From a bacterium (GTDB lineage Bacteria > Cyanobacteriota > Vampirovibrionia > Gastranaerophilales > Gastranaerophilaceae), in assembly GCA_017433195.1 (NCBI GenBank), contig JAFRHR010000040.1:1-60431 (forward strand): 60,431 bases of DNA, in the 5' to 3' direction. Made by a program: the position numbers and the translations under genes. Numbering within the stretch: position 1 is the stretch's first letter; every line of letters starts with the position of its first letter. Below, piece by piece: positions 24,931-33,389 of this stretch. The notes under the pieces are model-generated. The model was not told the DNA's origin and did not search any database. It saw only the letters and a list, made by a program, of their open reading frames with translations.

Positions 24931-25018
24931 TTTACCCCTGCGGTCAAAGAAATGACGGATATTGAAATATCAAAGTTGGGGGTAAACAGTTAGGTAAAGA
25001 AAAAGGGTACCGGGAAAT
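24931..25018. repeat. 88-bp direct repeat R5, copy b
   Basis: This copy has TTTACCCC/GGGGTAAA arms, where copy a has TTTACCC/GGGTAAA, and runs into the intact flagellin terminator. It is probably the original from which copy a was made. Confidence 0.85.
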
Positions 25019-25028
25019 CCCGATACCC
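25001..25028 (-). terminator. Flagellin terminator
   Basis: On the minus strand, GGGTATCGGGA and TCCCGGTACCC pair around TT and are followed by TTTTTCTTT. It lies 33 bases after the flagellin stop. Confidence 0.8.
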
Positions 25029-25061
25029 TCAACTTATGCTATCACCCCATACATGACTATA

Positions 25062-26120
25062 CTATATTAAGTTCAAAGCTATACTTGGAGACTGGTTCGC
25101 AGTCGTTAAAAGTGTTGCTGCTGACTGCTGAAGTATCTGATACTTCAGGAAGTTAGAAGATTCAATTGCAACATCTGCATCCTGAATTGATGAATTTGCA
25201 GATTCTAAGTTCTGGTTAATTACATCTAATGCTGATATTGCTGAATTTACTCTGTTTGTATAAGCACCAATGTTTGTTACTCTGCCTGTGATGTTTGAAA
25301 TTGCACCATCTACGTAATCAATAAATTCTCTTGCTGCGTTATCGTTATCATAAACTGCATCGCACAATTGAGAAATAGATATTGCACCTGTACCTGCAAT
25401 TGTCAAACTACCTGCTGAACCGTCTACTGACTGGTGTTTAACCATAGCTGCGGTTAATGCTGATTTACAATATACTACGTTAGAAGATGCTGTTGTAGCT
25501 TCATATATATTATCTGTAGTTGCAGCTGCACTTGAAGTCAAATCAATATTTCCCGGAGGATTACCATTGGTCGGTGTTAACGACAGAATTGTAGTACATT
25601 TTGCTGATGCAAATATATCTTTATCGAGTGTAATAATATCATTTGCAGTAGAATTCATACCAACTTGAAGGTTAATACCATAAGTTGCAGCTTGGCCATC
25701 ACCACTCAATAATTCAATACCGTTGAATTCAGTTACTTCACATAAACGATTAATTTCGTTCATTCTCTGCTCAACTTCTGTTCTTATTGCAATTAATGAA
25801 TCTGTTGCGTAAGTTCCGTTAGCTGCCTGTTCCGTCAAATCTCTTATACGTTGAAGATATCCGCTAACAATGTCAAGAATACCTTCTTGTGTTTGTAATA
25901 CAGATATACCCATTGATGCATTTGATTCTGCAACTGTGATACCTGAAATTTGTGCTTGCATTTTTGTTGATACTGCCATACCTGCTGCATCATCTGCTGC
26001 TGAGTTGATTTTATAGCCGGTTGACATACGTTCCATTGCTGTGTTCATTCCGTTTGTAGCATTGGTCAGGTTTCTTTGAATAGTCAAAGATGCCAAGTTA
26101 GTATTTACTGTGATAGTCAT
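25062..26120 (-). CDS. Flagellin
   Basis: This 352-residue protein has the conserved N-terminal D0/D1 helices (TVNTNLASLTIQRNLTNATN, RMSTGYKINSAADDAAGMAV) and C-terminal D1/D0 (NSAISALDVINQNLESANSS, ILQQSAATLLTTANQSPSIA). The middle (about 165-285) is a short variable surface domain. It forms the filament after export by the flagellar type III system. Four Cys at 127, 175, 218 and 253 are unusual, because flagellins normally lack Cys. AAGGAGATCTTGTC precedes the ATG at 26120; the frame upstream of it is a leader. It has its own strong terminator and is likely monocistronic. Other flagellar genes are outside the window. Confidence 0.95.
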   Translation of the reverse strand: MTITVNTNLASLTIQRNLTNATNGMNTAMERMSTGYKINSAADDAAGMAVSTKMQAQISGITVAESNASMGISVLQTQEGILDIVSGYLQRIRDLTEQAANGTYATDSLIAIRTEVEQRMNEINRLCEVTEFNGIELLSGDGQAATYGINLQVGMNSTANDIITLDKDIFASAKCTTILSLTPTNGNPPGNIDLTSSAAATTDNIYEATTASSNVVYCKSALTAAMVKHQSVDGSAGSLTIAGTGAISISQLCDAVYDNDNAAREFIDYVDGAISNITGRVTNIGAYTNRVNSAISALDVINQNLESANSSIQDADVAIESSNFLKYQILQQSAATLLTTANQSPSIALNLI

Positions 26121-26245
26121 GACAAGATCTCCTTTCTTCTCTCTTACATCACGAATATTAATATAATAGTTGTACGCATAAGTTGGATTATGGGGGATTC
26201 CTTTTTCCCACATTTTCATTTTATGTGGTTTTTGAAAATTTTTTA

Positions 26246-26251
26246 ATTATA
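26246..26251 (-). promoter_or_regulatory. Candidate -10 element for flagellin
   Basis: TATAAT on the minus strand lies about 120 bases before the flagellin ATG, after the ppdK terminator. No good -35 is visible, and I could not find a sigma-28 pattern (TAAA-N15-GCCGATAA). Confidence 0.3.
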
Positions 26252-26301
26252 GGAAAGTTTGAAATTTATCATACTTTAGGTATAAATTTTAAAAATACAA
26301 A

Positions 26302-26332
26302 AAAGGGCGGGACTTTGAAAGTCCCGCCCTTT
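26302..26332 (-). terminator. ppdK terminator
   Basis: AAAGGGCGGGACTTT and AAAGTCCCGCCCTTT form a 15-bp stem around a single base, with T-runs on both strands. Confidence 0.85.
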
Positions 26333-26358
26333 TTAAGTTTTTATCAAATCAGATAAGA

Positions 26359-29025
26359 TTAAACACCAACAAGTGATTTCTTGCGTTCTTCAACGACAGC
26401 TTGTGCGGCAGCTAATCTTGCCTGAGGAATTCTGAACGGTGAGCATGAAACATAGTTCAATCCAATTCTGTGAGCAAATTTAACAGAATCAGGATCTCCG
26501 CCGTGTTCTCCGCATATTCCGCCAACTAATGAAGAATTAACTGTTTTACCTTTTTCCATTGACATTTCAACCAACTGACCAACGCCTTTCTGGTCTAATG
26601 TTATGAATGGGTTAGCCGGTAAAATCTTTTGTTCTACATAGTTTTTAAGGAATTTACCTTCAGCATCGTCTCTTGAATATCCGAAAGTCATCTGAGTTAA
26701 GTCGTTTGTACCGAATGAGAAGAATTCAGCATAAGGTGCAATTTCGTCAGCAGTCAAAGCAGCTCTCGGTATTTCAATCATTGTACCGAATTTATAATTA
26801 ACTTCAACTCCCTTTTCAACCATGACTTCTCTTGCTACACGAACTAAAATATCTTTAGCGATTTTCAATTCGTTAACATGACCGATTAGAGGAATCATAA
26901 CCCAAGGCTGAACTGCAACTCCTTCTTTCTTCAAATCACAGCAAGCTGAGAAGATTGCTCTAACCTGCATTTCGTTGATTTCAGGATAAGTCAAACCTAA
27001 ACGGCATCCTCTTAATCCCATCATCGGGTTAGATTCTGAAAGGTTTTCAACTATATCAAGCATTTTCTGATCTTCAGAGTAATCCTGATTTAATGCTTTC
27101 TTTGTTGCAACTTTTTCTACCAATTCTATCTTAGAAGGTAAAAATTCGTGCAACGGAGGATCAAGTAATCTTACCGTCAAAGGCTTGTCACCCAATGCCT
27201 TGAACATTTTGTAGAAGTCATCGTATTGCATTGGCAATAAGTGATCCAAAGCATCTTTTCTTGCTTCAGGAGTACCTGCAATAATCATTTTTTGTACCCA
27301 AGGTAATCTGTCAGGATCCATGAACATGTGTTCTGTTCTGCAAAGTCCAACACCTTCAGCACCGAATTTATTAGCATTTGCGATATCCTTCGGAGTATCA
27401 GCATTTGCTTCAACGTGTAATTGTTTAATTTCGTTTACCCATCCGAAGAAAGTTTCGAAATCGCTGTCGATACCTGCTTCAACAAGTTCGATAGCACCTT
27501 CCATAACGTCACCTGTACCACCGTCAAGAGAAATAATATCGTCTTTGTGGAATACAGTACCGTCAGCACAGGTAATTGTTTCAGCTTTCAAGTCAATTGT
27601 TAAGTCTTCACAACCTGATACACAAGGTTTACCCATACCTTTCGCAACAACAGCTGCGTGAGATGTAGCGCCGCCTCTCAAAGTTAATACACCTTGAGCA
27701 ACAGCCATACCGTGAATATCATCAGGACAAGTTTCAATTCTTACCAAAATAACTTTTTCGCCTTTTCCGCCTCTTTCAGCAGCTTCTTCGGTATCGAATA
27801 CGATTTTACCTACTGCAGCACCCGGAGATGCGTTAACACCTTTAGATACTTTGTGTGAATGTTTAACAGCGGCAGGATTAAAGCAAGGTAACAATACCTG
27901 ATAAACTGAGTAAGGGTCAACCTGCATAATAGCCTGTTCTTTTGTAACTATTCCTTCGTTGTATAAATCAACGGCAATTTTGATAGCTGCTTTAGCAGTT
28001 CTCTTACCGTTTCTTGTTTGTAATATCCACAATTTACCTCTTTCAATTGTGAATTCCATATCCTGAACATCGTGATAACCTTTTTCAAGTTGTTTAGCGA
28101 TGTTTACATATTGTTTGTAAATGTCAGGCATATCTGTTTCAAGTTCAGCGATTTGCTTAGGAGTTCTGATACCTGCAACAACGTCTTCACCCTGAGCGTT
28201 TACAAGGTATTCGCCGTAGAATTTATTTTCACCTGTTGCAGGGTTTCTTGTGAATGAAACACCTGTAGCACAATCGTCACCCATATTACCGAATACCATT
28301 GTCTGAACGTTAACAGCAGTACCGTAATTGTGGTCGATTTTGTTCATGTTTCTGTAAGCAACAGCTCTCGGTATGTTCCAAGAACGGAATACAGCTTCAA
28401 TTGCTTCCTGCAACTGAACATAAGGATCTTGCGGGAATTCTCTTCCTGTAACTTCCTTAATTACATTTTTATAAATAGGAATCAAAGACTTCCAGCCTTC
28501 TGCAGAAATTTCTGTATCAGACTTAACGCCTTCTCTTGCTTTAACTTTTTCTACTTCTGATTCAAAATATTTTTGTCTGTCCATTTCCCAAGCAACCGAA
28601 CCGAACATTGTTAAGAATCTTCTGTAAGAATCGTAGCAAAATCTCGGGTTGTTGGTTAATTTTATCATTGCTTCAACGGTTTCATCATTTAAACCTAAGT
28701 TCAAGATTGTTTCCATCATACCCGGCATTGAAACTCTGGCACCTGAACGAACAGATACTAACAACGGATTAGTTTTATCTCCGAATTTCTTGCCTGCTTT
28801 TTCTTCAACGTCTTTTAATGCAAGTTTTACTTCATCCATTAAACCTTCCGGCATTTTGTTTCCGTGGTTAATGTAATCCATACAAACTTCTGTTGTAATT
28901 GTTAATCCAGGAGGAACAGGTAAACCTAAGTTTGTCATTTCTGCCAAGTTAGCACCCTTTCCGCCAAGTAATTCACGCATATTAGCGTTTCCTTCTCTGA
29001 AAAGCCATACTCTTTTTTCAGCCAT
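26359..29025 (-). CDS. ppdK: Pyruvate, phosphate dikinase
   Basis: This 888-residue enzyme has the N-terminal nucleotide-binding domain (ELLGGKGANLAEMT; SVRSGARVSMPGMM). The central phosphohistidine domain carries LRGGATSHAAVVAKGMGKP. The C-terminal PEP/pyruvate barrel has GVGLCRTEHMF and, near the end, GICGEHGGDP. It interconverts pyruvate + ATP + Pi and PEP + AMP + PPi. In a fermentative anaerobe it can serve glycolysis with pyrophosphate as well as gluconeogenesis. Length is typical. AAAGGAGAAATAT gives a strong ribosome binding site. It is transcribed alone, with its own terminator and a ~90-base leader. Confidence 0.97.
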   Translation of the reverse strand: MAEKRVWLFREGNANMRELLGGKGANLAEMTNLGLPVPPGLTITTEVCMDYINHGNKMPEGLMDEVKLALKDVEEKAGKKFGDKTNPLLVSVRSGARVSMPGMMETILNLGLNDETVEAMIKLTNNPRFCYDSYRRFLTMFGSVAWEMDRQKYFESEVEKVKAREGVKSDTEISAEGWKSLIPIYKNVIKEVTGREFPQDPYVQLQEAIEAVFRSWNIPRAVAYRNMNKIDHNYGTAVNVQTMVFGNMGDDCATGVSFTRNPATGENKFYGEYLVNAQGEDVVAGIRTPKQIAELETDMPDIYKQYVNIAKQLEKGYHDVQDMEFTIERGKLWILQTRNGKRTAKAAIKIAVDLYNEGIVTKEQAIMQVDPYSVYQVLLPCFNPAAVKHSHKVSKGVNASPGAAVGKIVFDTEEAAERGGKGEKVILVRIETCPDDIHGMAVAQGVLTLRGGATSHAAVVAKGMGKPCVSGCEDLTIDLKAETITCADGTVFHKDDIISLDGGTGDVMEGAIELVEAGIDSDFETFFGWVNEIKQLHVEANADTPKDIANANKFGAEGVGLCRTEHMFMDPDRLPWVQKMIIAGTPEARKDALDHLLPMQYDDFYKMFKALGDKPLTVRLLDPPLHEFLPSKIELVEKVATKKALNQDYSEDQKMLDIVENLSESNPMMGLRGCRLGLTYPEINEMQVRAIFSACCDLKKEGVAVQPWVMIPLIGHVNELKIAKDILVRVAREVMVEKGVEVNYKFGTMIEIPRAALTADEIAPYAEFFSFGTNDLTQMTFGYSRDDAEGKFLKNYVEQKILPANPFITLDQKGVGQLVEMSMEKGKTVNSSLVGGICGEHGGDPDSVKFAHRIGLNYVSCSPFRIPQARLAAAQAVVEERKKSLVGV

Positions 29026-29114
29026 ATATTTCTCCTTTTTTTATGTGTTATGACACACTATACTATTGATCTGTAATATCCCGCAGGAGATTTACACAAT
29101 TTCCCTGCAACCCC

Positions 29115-29142
29115 AATATAACACAAACAAAATATACTACAA
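29115..29142 (-). promoter_or_regulatory. Candidate ppdK promoter
   Basis: On the minus strand, TTGTAG, a 16-base spacer and TATATT precede a leader of about 85 bases that contains GCAGG/CCTGC and TGTGT/ACACA inverted repeats. Confidence 0.35.
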
Positions 29143-29199
29143 GATTTTTTTAACAAAAAAGTCTTGAAAATTAACATTTTTGGGAATTTTTATAAAAAT

Positions 29200-29502
29200 T
29201 TATTCTATGTTCAGAATTTTATCGAAACCTGTGATGTTGAAAATATACATAACATCAAAAGATACATTGATTAATTTCATTGAACCATGTTTATCATTCA
29301 TTAATCTGCTTAATTCAAGCAAACCGCTGAGACCAATACTTGAAATAAAAGTAATTTCAGAAAAATCAAGAATTAAATTTTTATATTTTTCAACTGTTTC
29401 AGTTACTTCTTTTTTAAAATCAGCCGCACTACTGATATCTAATCTGCCGACAGGTTTTATATTTATAGTTTCTTCATCAACTTCATTTTTTACAATCTGC
29501 AT
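29200..29502 (-). CDS. STAS-domain anti-sigma factor antagonist
   Basis: This 100-residue protein is a single STAS domain: VGRLDISSAADFKKEV, then LILDFSEITFISSIGLSGLLEL. The second Ser of FISSIGL is the usual phosphorylation site. Such proteins bind and release anti-sigma kinases of the RsbW/SpoIIAB type when dephosphorylated. No kinase or sigma factor gene is adjacent, so it works with partners encoded elsewhere. AGAGG precedes the ATG. It diverges from leuS. Confidence 0.85.
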   Translation of the reverse strand: MQIVKNEVDEETINIKPVGRLDISSAADFKKEVTETVEKYKNLILDFSEITFISSIGLSGLLELSRLMNDKHGSMKLINVSFDVMYIFNITGFDKILNIE

Positions 29503-29589
29503 AACAACCTCTTATTCATACAACCTAATTACAATAATACCAAAAAAATTAAAATTTATCTACCATATAATAAAGAAATTTTTTTATTG

Positions 29590-29595
29590 TATAAT
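29590..29595 (+). promoter_or_regulatory. Candidate extended -10 element for leuS
   Basis: TTGTATAAT lies 36 bases before the leuS ATG. A -35 match is lacking, so this is a candidate only. Confidence 0.35.
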
Positions 29596-29630
29596 TTAAT
29601 TTGTAATCAGATATTGAAGGGAATTTTTAT

Positions 29631-32117
29631 ATGGAAGAGAGATATTTTCCTCAAAAAAATGAAAAAGAAATTTTGGAACAATGGGAAAAAAACAATACAT
29701 TTAAAACGTACAATGACAGTGATAAGCCGAAATATTACGCATTATCAATGTTTCCTTATCCGTCAGGCAAATTGCATATGGGACATGTCAGAAATTATAC
29801 AATTACTGACGTAATAGCAAGATTTAAGAAAATGAACGGATTTAACGTTTTGCACCCGATAGGTTGGGACAGTTTTGGTCTTCCTGCCGAAAACGCAGCG
29901 ATGCAGCATGGTGCAAACCCTGCAAAATGGACGGACGAAAATATCGCTTATATGACAAAACAGTTAAAAATGATGGGGCTTTCTTACGATTGGGACAGAG
30001 AAGTTACAACATGTAAGCCAGAATATTATAAGTGGACTCAATGGTTATTTTTACAACTTTATAAAAAAGGTCTTGCATATAAAAAAGAAGCCGCAGTTAA
30101 CTGGTGTGAAAAATGCGGAACTGTTTTGGCAAACGAACAGGTTATAGACGGCAAGTGCTGGAGATGTGATTCCGTTGTTGAAAAGAAATATCTTTCACAG
30201 TGGTTCTTTAAGATTACAGATTACGCAGAACAGTTATTAAAAGATTTGGACAAACTCGAAGGCTGGGGTGAAAACGTAAAAACAATGCAGGCAAACTGGA
30301 TTGGAAAATCGGAAGGAGCAATACTTAAATTCAAAGTAGTTGATGCTCCTGACGGAAAAGATTTGGAAATTCCTGTATTTACAACAAGACCTGATACGGT
30401 TCACGGTATAACTTATCTTGTTGTTGCACCTGAATACAAAGATATTGAGTTATTAACAACTCCTGAAAATAAAGAAAAAGTCGAAGAATACAGACAAAAT
30501 GCAAGACGCATGACGGAAATTGAAAGACTTTCAACTGAAAGAGTAAAAACGGGTGTTCCTTTGGGAACTCACTGTATAAACCCGTATACCGGAGAAACAT
30601 TCCCTCTCTGGACTGCTGATTATGCACTTGCAGAATACGGAACAGGCGCAGTTATGGCAGTTCCTGCTCACGATACAAGAGACTTTGACTTTGCAAAGAA
30701 ATATAATTTACCGTTAAAAGTCGTTATCCAAAACTCTGAAAACCCGAGCGATTGCAAAGATGCAGCCTATACGGAAGAGGGTGTTTTGGTTAATTCAAAC
30801 GAATTTAACGGAATGAAAAATACCGATGCAAAAAAAGCAATAACCCAAAAGGCTGTTGATAACAGTTTTGGCGAATTTAAAACACAGTACAGATTGAGAG
30901 ATTGGCTGATTTCAAGACAAAGATACTGGGGTGCGCCAATTCCTGTTGTTTACTGTGAAAAATGCGGTGTTCAGCCTGTTAAAGAAGAAGATTTGCCGGT
31001 ATTACTTCCTGAAGATGTTGATTTTTCAATAGTCGGAAAATCACCTATTACAACATCAAAAACATTTAAGGAAACAACATGTCCTGTCTGCGGCGGTAAG
31101 GCTGTCAGAGAAACAGATACAATGGACACATTTGTTTGCTCAAGCTGGTACTATATGAGATACGCCGATGCAAGAAACAAAGAAAAATGCTTCGATAAAG
31201 ACCTTGCAAACAAATGGCTTCCTGTTGACCAGTATGTAGGCGGAATTGAACACGCAATTCTTCACCTTTTGTATTCAAGATTTTTCACAAAGGCTCTGAA
31301 AGATTTGGGATTAATCGACTTTGATGAACCGTTTAAAAATCTTTTAACACAGGGCATGGTTTTGAAAGATGGTTCAAAGATGTCTAAGTCAAAAGGAAAT
31401 ACGGTTGATCCTGACGAAATCTTCCAAAACTACGGAGCAGATACGGCAAGATTATTTATACTTTCGGATTCACCTCCGGCAAGAGATTTTGACTGGTCTG
31501 ATGCAGGCGTTGAAGGCTGTTACAAATTTATCAACCGTGTATGGCGATTAGTTTCTGATAATTTCAAATATATAAATGTAAATTATTCAATACCTGAAAA
31601 CCTGTCAAAAGATAATGACACGTTACTGAGAAATGTACATATTGCAATCAAAGGTATCACTAACGATATTTCTAACGATTTTCAGTTCAATACTGTTATT
31701 TCAAAATACAGAGAACTGACAAATGCAATATATGACAGATTAAGCAAGAATTTTGAGGGCACTGAAGAAGACAAAAACGTCTTTAGTTTCGCAGTTTTAA
31801 TGCTCATAAAACTCATGTCACCGGTAACAGTATTTATGGCAGAAAAGATATGGCAGGAATTGGGCTATAAGACATCAATTCACGATGAAAAATGGCCGGA
31901 ATGGGATGAAAACCTTGCAAAATCTGCCGGAATTACTCTTGTTGTTCAGATAAACGGCAAAGTTCGTGACAAAATTGAGGTTCAAAACGGTTTAAGTCAG
32001 GATGAACTCAAAGAAATGGCATTAAACAGTCCGAAAGTCAAAGAACAAATTGCAGGAAAAGAAGTTGTAAAAACAATAGTCGTTCCGCAAAAACTTGTAA
32101 ATATAGTTGTAAAATAA
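29631..32117 (+). CDS. leuS: Leucyl-tRNA synthetase
   Basis: This 828-residue class I synthetase has the HIGH-type motif KLHMGHVRNY near residue 42 and KMSKSKGN near 583. An editing (CP1) domain includes TTRPDTVHGITYLV and AVPAHDTRDFDF, and Cys pairs (WCEKCG, CWRCD) probably bind zinc. It charges tRNA-Leu and hydrolyses mischarged products. GAAGGG precedes the ATG. It is followed by a strong terminator, so it is probably a single-gene transcript. A tRNA-Leu gene is also in this window at 3078-3163. Confidence 0.97.
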   Translation: MEERYFPQKNEKEILEQWEKNNTFKTYNDSDKPKYYALSMFPYPSGKLHMGHVRNYTITDVIARFKKMNGFNVLHPIGWDSFGLPAENAAMQHGANPAKWTDENIAYMTKQLKMMGLSYDWDREVTTCKPEYYKWTQWLFLQLYKKGLAYKKEAAVNWCEKCGTVLANEQVIDGKCWRCDSVVEKKYLSQWFFKITDYAEQLLKDLDKLEGWGENVKTMQANWIGKSEGAILKFKVVDAPDGKDLEIPVFTTRPDTVHGITYLVVAPEYKDIELLTTPENKEKVEEYRQNARRMTEIERLSTERVKTGVPLGTHCINPYTGETFPLWTADYALAEYGTGAVMAVPAHDTRDFDFAKKYNLPLKVVIQNSENPSDCKDAAYTEEGVLVNSNEFNGMKNTDAKKAITQKAVDNSFGEFKTQYRLRDWLISRQRYWGAPIPVVYCEKCGVQPVKEEDLPVLLPEDVDFSIVGKSPITTSKTFKETTCPVCGGKAVRETDTMDTFVCSSWYYMRYADARNKEKCFDKDLANKWLPVDQYVGGIEHAILHLLYSRFFTKALKDLGLIDFDEPFKNLLTQGMVLKDGSKMSKSKGNTVDPDEIFQNYGADTARLFILSDSPPARDFDWSDAGVEGCYKFINRVWRLVSDNFKYINVNYSIPENLSKDNDTLLRNVHIAIKGITNDISNDFQFNTVISKYRELTNAIYDRLSKNFEGTEEDKNVFSFAVLMLIKLMSPVTVFMAEKIWQELGYKTSIHDEKWPEWDENLAKSAGITLVVQINGKVRDKIEVQNGLSQDELKEMALNSPKVKEQIAGKEVVKTIVVPQKLVNIVVK

Positions 32118-32136
32118 TAAAACAATTATAAAGTAG

Positions 32137-32169
32137 GGGCGGGCAAACAAATGTTTGCCCGCCCTTTTT
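32137..32169 (+). terminator. leuS terminator
   Basis: GGGCGGGCAAACA and TGTTTGCCCGCCC form a 13-bp stem around AA, followed by five T. Confidence 0.9.
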
Positions 32170-32189
32170 ATTAATTATTTTTTACCCCT

Positions 32190-33389
32190 TTACCCCTTTT
32201 TTATCCCTTTTAAATAGGTTTTCATTTCGTTTATGTGACGTTTCAGGTCATCTGTTATTTTGTCTAACTTTCTGCACAATTCAGCTCTGTCATCAAACTG
32301 TTTTTTGCCCCAGAAATTGCATCTGACGGAATTTAAAAGCTCAGTTTTATAGGCTTTTACATCTTTATAATAACCAACATCACATACTTCTTTAAAATCG
32401 CAGAAGAAATCAAAAATATCTCCCAAAATGATTTTGCTGTTTACAATATTATTTTTCTGTACGGAATCAGACAATTTGTTTAATAATTTCAGTAAATAAT
32501 CGTACTTAACGATTAAATTTTCTTTTTTTGAAACAAGTGTTTCGGAAAAATATTTTTTTGTCTGTTCGTAGCCCGCATTTACGAGTTTTTCACGTTGTTC
32601 TTTGTTGATATTAAAATCAACAATCAAGACATCGCCCGTATGCAGTTTAACAATATCAATTTTGTCGCAATCTTTGTAGTCGTTAATAGTTTTATCGGTG
32701 TTAACTGATGTCAAACAACTGTAAACCTCATTTACAAAATCGAGTAAGGTTTTGGGCTCTGTTTCATAATTGCCCTCTAAACGAAATTCCAAAATACGTT
32801 CATTTTCGTGGCTAATTGTTTTAGATAAATCCCACAGCGGACAACTCTTTAATAAGTCCCCGTCAACGAGTCTTGCGCCGTTGTAGTCATAAGGGAGCAT
32901 TAATCCGGGCATTGAAGAAGAAATTCTGACAGCTACTGCGACTTCAAAGTCGGGAGTTACATTTTTTGAAAATTCCTGATATTTAAAATTAGACAAATCC
33001 GTTGTTGTAATTATCAGATTTTTCTTTAAATCTGCAAAAGTTACGGGTTTATTTTCATTTTTCTGATAATTTTCGCCGTAGAATTTTTTTTCAATCAACT
33101 CTCTTACCCATTCGGTAAAAACTTCGCCTTTGCTTATTGCGAAGTTCTTTTTAAACCCGAAATGCAGGTCTCGGAACAAATCAAACTTTACGTTTAAGAA
33201 GATTTCGTTAATTTCGTCATAGTTATATCCGACTGCGTACAGGGCTGCGACAATTGCGCCGACTGACGAACCTATAATATTTTGGGGATGAATGTCATTT
33301 TCTTCAATAGCTCTGATAGCACCTATATGGGCCATTCCTCTGACGGCTCCGCCTCCGAATATACACGTATAAGAATTTGATTTAATCAT
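32190..33389 (-). CDS. Patatin-like phospholipase/esterase
   Basis: This protein of about 399 residues has the patatin oxyanion motif GGGAVRGMAHIGA, the nucleophile elbow GSSVGA, and the Asp partner in VDGDLL. This is a complete Ser-Asp dyad. Residues about 310-399 are helical and Lys/Glu-rich with no known domain. It is probably a cytosolic or membrane-peripheral lipid acyl hydrolase. The start at 33389 is chosen because it overlaps the stop of the preceding membrane-protein gene (ATGATTAA), a typical coupling. The frame extends upstream to 33410 without a better start. It is probably in one operon with the gene before it. Confidence 0.85.
   Translation of the reverse strand: MIKSNSYTCIFGGGAVRGMAHIGAIRAIEENDIHPQNIIGSSVGAIVAALYAVGYNYDEINEIFLNVKFDLFRDLHFGFKKNFAISKGEVFTEWVRELIEKKFYGENYQKNENKPVTFADLKKNLIITTTDLSNFKYQEFSKNVTPDFEVAVAVRISSSMPGLMLPYDYNGARLVDGDLLKSCPLWDLSKTISHENERILEFRLEGNYETEPKTLLDFVNEVYSCLTSVNTDKTINDYKDCDKIDIVKLHTGDVLIVDFNINKEQREKLVNAGYEQTKKYFSETLVSKKENLIVKYDYLLKLLNKLSDSVQKNNIVNSKIILGDIFDFFCDFKEVCDVGYYKDVKAYKTELLNSVRCNFWGKKQFDDRAELCRKLDKITDDLKRHINEMKTYLKGIKKG

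Larger units (their letters stand above)
24480..25000. other. Non-coding repeat field downstream of flagellin
   Basis: No gene is supportable here. The field contains two 88-bp direct repeats, a 128-bp inverted-repeat element between them, and the promoter region of the CheD-like gene. Confidence 0.6.

Noticed and set aside
26121..26260. Sigma-28 promoter for flagellin
   Set aside because: I looked for TAAA-N15-GCCGATAA in the leader and found no acceptable match; only a bare TATAAT is seen.
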